Assembly (NCBI GenBank): GCA_964400015.1
Contig: CAYNRR010000001.1
Location: forward strand, 123,281 to 187,280
Direction of reading: 5' to 3'
Source of the DNA: UBA1234 sp964400015
Lineage (GTDB): Bacteria; Bacillota; Clostridia; TANB77; UBA1234
DNA length: 64,000 nucleotides
This document shows, in pieces, positions 61,087 through 64,000 of the stretch. The position numbers were made by a program, and so were the translations under genes. The notes under the pieces are model-generated. The model saw only the letters and a list, made by a program, of their open reading frames with translations, had not been told where the DNA came from and ran no database searches. Every line of letters starts with the position of its first letter. Position 1 is the first letter of the stretch.

Positions 61087-62194
61087 TTATTCAAACATTT
61101 TTTTGTTTCGTTTTGAACTTACGCTAAGTAATAGTCCTAGTCCGATGAAGTTTGTTATCATAGCACTTCCGCCATAACTTATGAATGGCAATGGAATTCC
61201 CGTAATCGGCATTAAGCCTATGTTCATTCCTACGTTTTCTAAGAAGTGTGCTAAAAACATTGTCGTAACTCCTGTTGCTATTAGTGCACCATATGTGTCG
61301 TTTGCATTTTTGGCTATAATGTATCCTCTTATTATCAGTAATACGAATAGTGCTACTACTGCTACCGAAAATACAAAGCCCATTTCTTCGCTTATAACTG
61401 CGTAAATAAAGTCTGTAACTTTCATTGGCAAATATCCTAGTTGCGTTTGATTTCCTTCAAGTAATCCCATTCCAAACATTTGTCCTGAACCTACTGCTAG
61501 TTTTGCTTGTATGATGTTATACCCTGCACCTTGTGGATCTGTTTGTGGATTTAAAAATACAGTTATTCTATCTTTTGCGTGTTCCGGCAAAACATATTGA
61601 TATGCTAGTGGAACTCCCACAACTACTACAATTACAGCTGCTATTATATATTTATAATCTAGTCCACTCACAAAGAGCATAAATGCCAGTATTGCAAGCA
61701 TTACCATTGCCGTCCCATAGTCTGGTTGCTTTATTACAAGTAAAATTGGGATCATTGCGAAGAGCAGTATCATCATAATACTTAGTGGATGATTAAATGT
61801 TTGCTTAGCTTTGAATTTTTCTATTATTTTTCCGCAAGCCTAATATCAACGATATTTTGGCGAATTCGCTTGGTTGCAAACTTATACTTCCAAGGTTAAA
61901 CCAGCTAGTGGCTCCGTTTATTGGTTCTGTGAATAAAACTGCTACTAATGAAATGGTGGTTATTACGAATATCGGAATCCAAAACTTGCCTATTATTTCA
62001 TAGTCTACAAAGATGATTGTTGTCATTGTTACTAGTCCTATTAAGAACCATATCATTTGCTTTTGTGTTTCTGCAAAGTCGCCTTGAAATCCTCCATTCG
62101 CACTAAACAGTGCAACTAAGCCTATCGCAAACAAAATTATACAAATGATTAAAACTGAATAATCTAATGATTTTAAAATTTTCTTTACCATCAT
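61087..62194 (-). pseudogene. rodA: rodA (SEDS glycosyltransferase), interrupted by a frameshift
   Basis: The 129-codon frame from 62194 and the 229-codon frame ending at 61087 are the two halves of one RodA-type SEDS protein of about 368 residues. The first half ends ISLQPSEFAKISLILGLRK, then leaves frame. The second half reads KQPDYGTAMVML and ends PFISYGGSAMITNFIGLGLLLSVSS, the family's C-terminal signature. In the other frame the junction continues KIIEKFKAKQTFNHPLSIMM, so a run of five A (4 expected) after CGG explains the break. RodA polymerises glycan strands with PBP2 and is normally essential for rods. So this is either a homopolymer sequencing error, or a slippage site that still makes some full-length protein, or true loss. 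Confidence 0.85.
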
Positions 62195-62232
62195 GCCTCC
62201 TCATCTGTTAGTTGTATATTATGCAAAAATTA

Positions 62233-62275
62233 TGTCCCTCAAACGTACATCTTTTTGATGTTCATCTTTGGGACA
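62233..62275 (-). terminator. Terminator after minE
   Basis: TGTCCC-AAAGATGAACATC pairs with GATGT-CGTTTGAGGGACA across a 5-nt loop (62233-62251 with 62257-62275, some mismatches), followed by TAATTTTTGC on the minus strand. Confidence 0.75.
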
Positions 62276-62280
62276 TTTTT

Positions 62281-62985
62281 TTATTCTTCTTTTTTCTTTT
62301 TTGTTGTAGTCTTTGTTGTTTTAGTAGTTTTTGTTTTTGATGCTGTTTTTGTTGTAGCTTTTGCCGTAGTCTTTTTCTTTGTAGTAGTTGCTCTTGTTAC
62401 TTTTTTCTTTGTTGTTTTTTCTTCTTCAGCCTTGTCTTCTATTTTCACATCATCTATAACATTTGGTGTATCTGCTACATTGTCATCTCTCATTAGTGAA
62501 CTTACTTCTAGTATAATACCTTCATCTCCAACTATTTGATCGTTTATAATGTCTGCTTTAACGCTTTCTTCGATTTGTGTTAATATTTGGTCTGCTACTT
62601 TATCTGCTACTTCTTCAGTTAAAGGACCATTATTTTCTACTATCAATTCGTCTGTTTCATCATCTTCTTGTGCTTTAGGTGCTACTGGCTTTACGTTTTT
62701 TATTGGTATATTGGCATACAACGCTGGGCCCTCTAATCCAGCTTCAATGCCTCTTGTAAGCTCAACTTCCAAAGCTTCTTCATCGATTTCTATATACTTT
62801 TTAATTACATCTATAATTTCCTGTTTCATTATTTCAAAGAAATCAGGCGATACGCTTGCTCTATCTTGCATCAGTACTAACTTTAATCTATCTTTTGCAG
62901 CTTGCTTTGAAGCTATTTCTTTATCTTTTTTTTGCAAGTTTTTTATAAAGTTTAGCACTGGTTCAAAAACTTCTTTTATTTCCAT
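62281..62985 (-). CDS. minE: MinE with long acidic and Lys/Thr-rich C-terminal tail (234 aa)
   Basis: The N-terminal ~95 residues are MinE, the topological factor that stimulates MinD ATPase: KDRLKLVLMQDRASVSPDFFEIMKQEII (MinD-binding beta/helix, ~31-58), KKYIEIDEEALEVELTR (~63-79) and LYANIPI (~92-98). Known MinE proteins are about 85-95 residues. Here an acidic linker (~105-187) and a highly repetitive tail of Lys, Thr and Ala (~188-234, histone-H1-like) follow without a break in frame. The tail could bind nucleic acid or the wall; no precedent is known to me. It lies 39 bp after minD. Confidence 0.9.
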   Translation of the reverse strand: MEIKEVFEPVLNFIKNLQKKDKEIASKQAAKDRLKLVLMQDRASVSPDFFEIMKQEIIDVIKKYIEIDEEALEVELTRGIEAGLEGPALYANIPIKNVKPVAPKAQEDDETDELIVENNGPLTEEVADKVADQILTQIEESVKADIINDQIVGDEGIILEVSSLMRDDNVADTPNVIDDVKIEDKAEEEKTTKKKVTRATTTKKKTTAKATTKTASKTKTTKTTKTTTKKKKEE

Positions 62986-63024
62986 ATTCGAACCTCCCTA
63001 TTTTATTTTTTGACTAAACTTATA

Positions 63025-63819
63025 TTACTTGCTTGTGAAAGTGGCTTTTACTTTATTCCAAAAGCCTTCTTTTCTACCTGGTATTGTAACTTCTATGTCT
63101 TCTCCTAATATTCTCTTCGCTGTTTCCATATATGCTTTTCCTGATAGCGATTTTGAATTTGTTACTGAAGGCTCACCTTTATTGGTTTGAATGATTACAT
63201 TTTCGTCGTCTGGAATAGCTCCTACTAGCTTGATTGATAGCAATTCAACAATATCATCTGCATCCATCATTTCGCCTTTTCTAACCATTTTAGTTCTAAT
63301 TCTGTTTAATATTAGTTGTGGTTTTGGAAGACTACTTGCTTCTAGTAAACCTACTATTCTATCAGCATCTCTAACTGCTGAAACTTCCGGTGTTGTTACT
63401 ACAAATGCTCTGTCTGCACCTGCTATGGCATTTTTAAATCCTTGCTCTATTCCTGCAGGACAGTCTATTATTACGAAGTCAAATTCTACTTTTAAGTCTT
63501 CACATATTTTTTTCATTTGTTCTTCATTAACTGCATTTTTATCGCGAGTTTGAGCTGCTGGAAGCAAAAACAAACCTTCATATCTTCTATCTTTTATTAA
63601 AGCTTGCTTTAACTTGCAATTTTCTTCAACAACATCAACGATATCGTAAACAATTCTATTTTCAAGTCCCATTACTACATCTAGATTTCTTAGACCTATA
63701 TCAGTATCAACTAATGCAACTTTCTTACCCATCATTGTTAGGGCAGTTCCAATATTTGCTGCGCTAGTTGTTTTGCCTACGCCACCTTTTCCTGATGTTA
63801 TAACTATTACCTCTCCCAT
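63025..63819 (-). CDS. minD: Septum site-determining ATPase MinD
   Basis: A 264-residue deviant Walker P-loop ATPase. GKGGVGKTTSAANIG (residues ~10-24), LVDTDIGLRNLDVVMGLE (~38-55), and DFVIIDCPAGIEQGFKNAI (~113-131) are the MinD motifs. The C-terminal amphipathic helix for membrane binding is near GFWNKVKATF (~251-260). With MinC it blocks FtsZ ring formation away from midcell; minE follows. TTGGAGGATT lies in front of the ATG. Confidence 0.96.
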   Translation of the reverse strand: MGEVIVITSGKGGVGKTTSAANIGTALTMMGKKVALVDTDIGLRNLDVVMGLENRIVYDIVDVVEENCKLKQALIKDRRYEGLFLLPAAQTRDKNAVNEEQMKKICEDLKVEFDFVIIDCPAGIEQGFKNAIAGADRAFVVTTPEVSAVRDADRIVGLLEASSLPKPQLILNRIRTKMVRKGEMMDADDIVELLSIKLVGAIPDDENVIIQTNKGEPSVTNSKSLSGKAYMETAKRILGEDIEVTIPGRKEGFWNKVKATFTSK

Positions 63820-63891
63820 AAAACTTAATCCTCCAATCTTTGGATTGTAAGATTTGCCAAATGTTGCAAATGCCTACTTCCGTACATTTTT

Positions 63892-63920
63892 ATATTATAT
63901 ATAAGTCCTCTAAAAGTCAA
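63892..63920 (-). promoter_or_regulatory. Promoter of minD-minE
   Basis: On the minus strand: TTGACT (63915-63920), 17 bp, TAATAT (63892-63897), about 70 bp before the minD start. A TTCCGTA box sits between promoter and gene. Beyond it (63921-64000) no gene is visible. Confidence 0.5.
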
Positions 63921-64000
63921 GTAAAAAGTGAACGCGAACACCGGGTGTAGGTTTTTCAAACATATGTCACACTCACTTAGATACGCTTGCATTTGAAATA

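Noticed and set aside
62281..62420. Lys/Thr-rich minE tail as a sequencing artefact of repeats
   Set aside because: The frame stays open to the stop with varied codons; I kept it as a real tail but flagged it for checking.

Overview
The window is AT-rich, with Clostridia-type gene content and gene order: spmA/spmB (an endospore former), an AbrB/SpoVT regulator, a DUF4321 protein, a mre/min/rodA elongation and division cluster, a Tad-like secretion locus with an SLH protein, and no outer-membrane genes. It most resembles an uncultured, probably gut-type anaerobic member of Bacillota/Clostridia. The genus cannot be named from sequence alone. Two housekeeping genes (spmB and rodA) carry single-base frameshifts, which are either real decay or assembly indels.

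Layout. 1-5.2 kb: the 5' part of a BspA-like leucine-rich-repeat surface protein gene (minus strand), running off the left edge. 5.8-10.1 kb: trpS-tatD-metG-acpS operon (minus). 10.1-10.95 kb: a type III toxin-antitoxin cassette (toxI RNA repeats, terminator, toxN) bracketed by a 27-bp direct repeat. 11-12.5 kb: small unrecognised genes. 12.6-15.9 kb: mgtC-like, murA, walJ/yycJ-like and rlmH (plus). 15.9-21.5 kb: a seven-gene Tad-like locus (minus) with no ATPase gene. 21.6-23.5 kb: spmA, frameshifted spmB, and an AbrB-type regulator.

23.7-47.8 kb is the most striking region. It holds a complete diversity-generating retroelement (DGR), read on the minus strand: small anchored protein, secreted variable target protein with its variable repeat (VR), MutS-domain-like accessory, Avd-like accessory, template repeat (TR), reverse transcriptase. 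Only 28 bp after the reverse transcriptase comes one 6,610-codon gene for a mosaic surface protein. The 99-bp TR and VR differ at 14 positions and every one is an adenine in the TR, the signature of adenine-directed mutagenic retrohoming. The giant gene's first ~620 bp, the gap before it and the last 22 codons of the reverse transcriptase gene are repeated base for base at the left end of the window (717 bp), in front of the other surface protein gene. That gene therefore sits behind a reverse transcriptase tail and a promoter region resembling the DGR promoter.

48-51.7 kb is a small defence-type island: AAA/DUF4143 ATPase, Phd-like antitoxin with a palindromic operator, AbiEi-AbiEii pair with a perfect inverted repeat at its promoter, and a dead inverted fragment of the Phd gene. 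51.9-64 kb is the shape and division cluster: minC, a PBP2-type transpeptidase, mreD, mreC, mreB, radC, DUF4321, a PLD-like protein, an orphan mazF (plus), a dus gene, a frameshifted rodA, minE with an unusual long tail, and minD. Together the genes describe a spore-forming bacterium with a rod-shape machine, three kinds of toxin-antitoxin or abortive-infection system, and a cell-surface diversification locus tied to very large repeat proteins.
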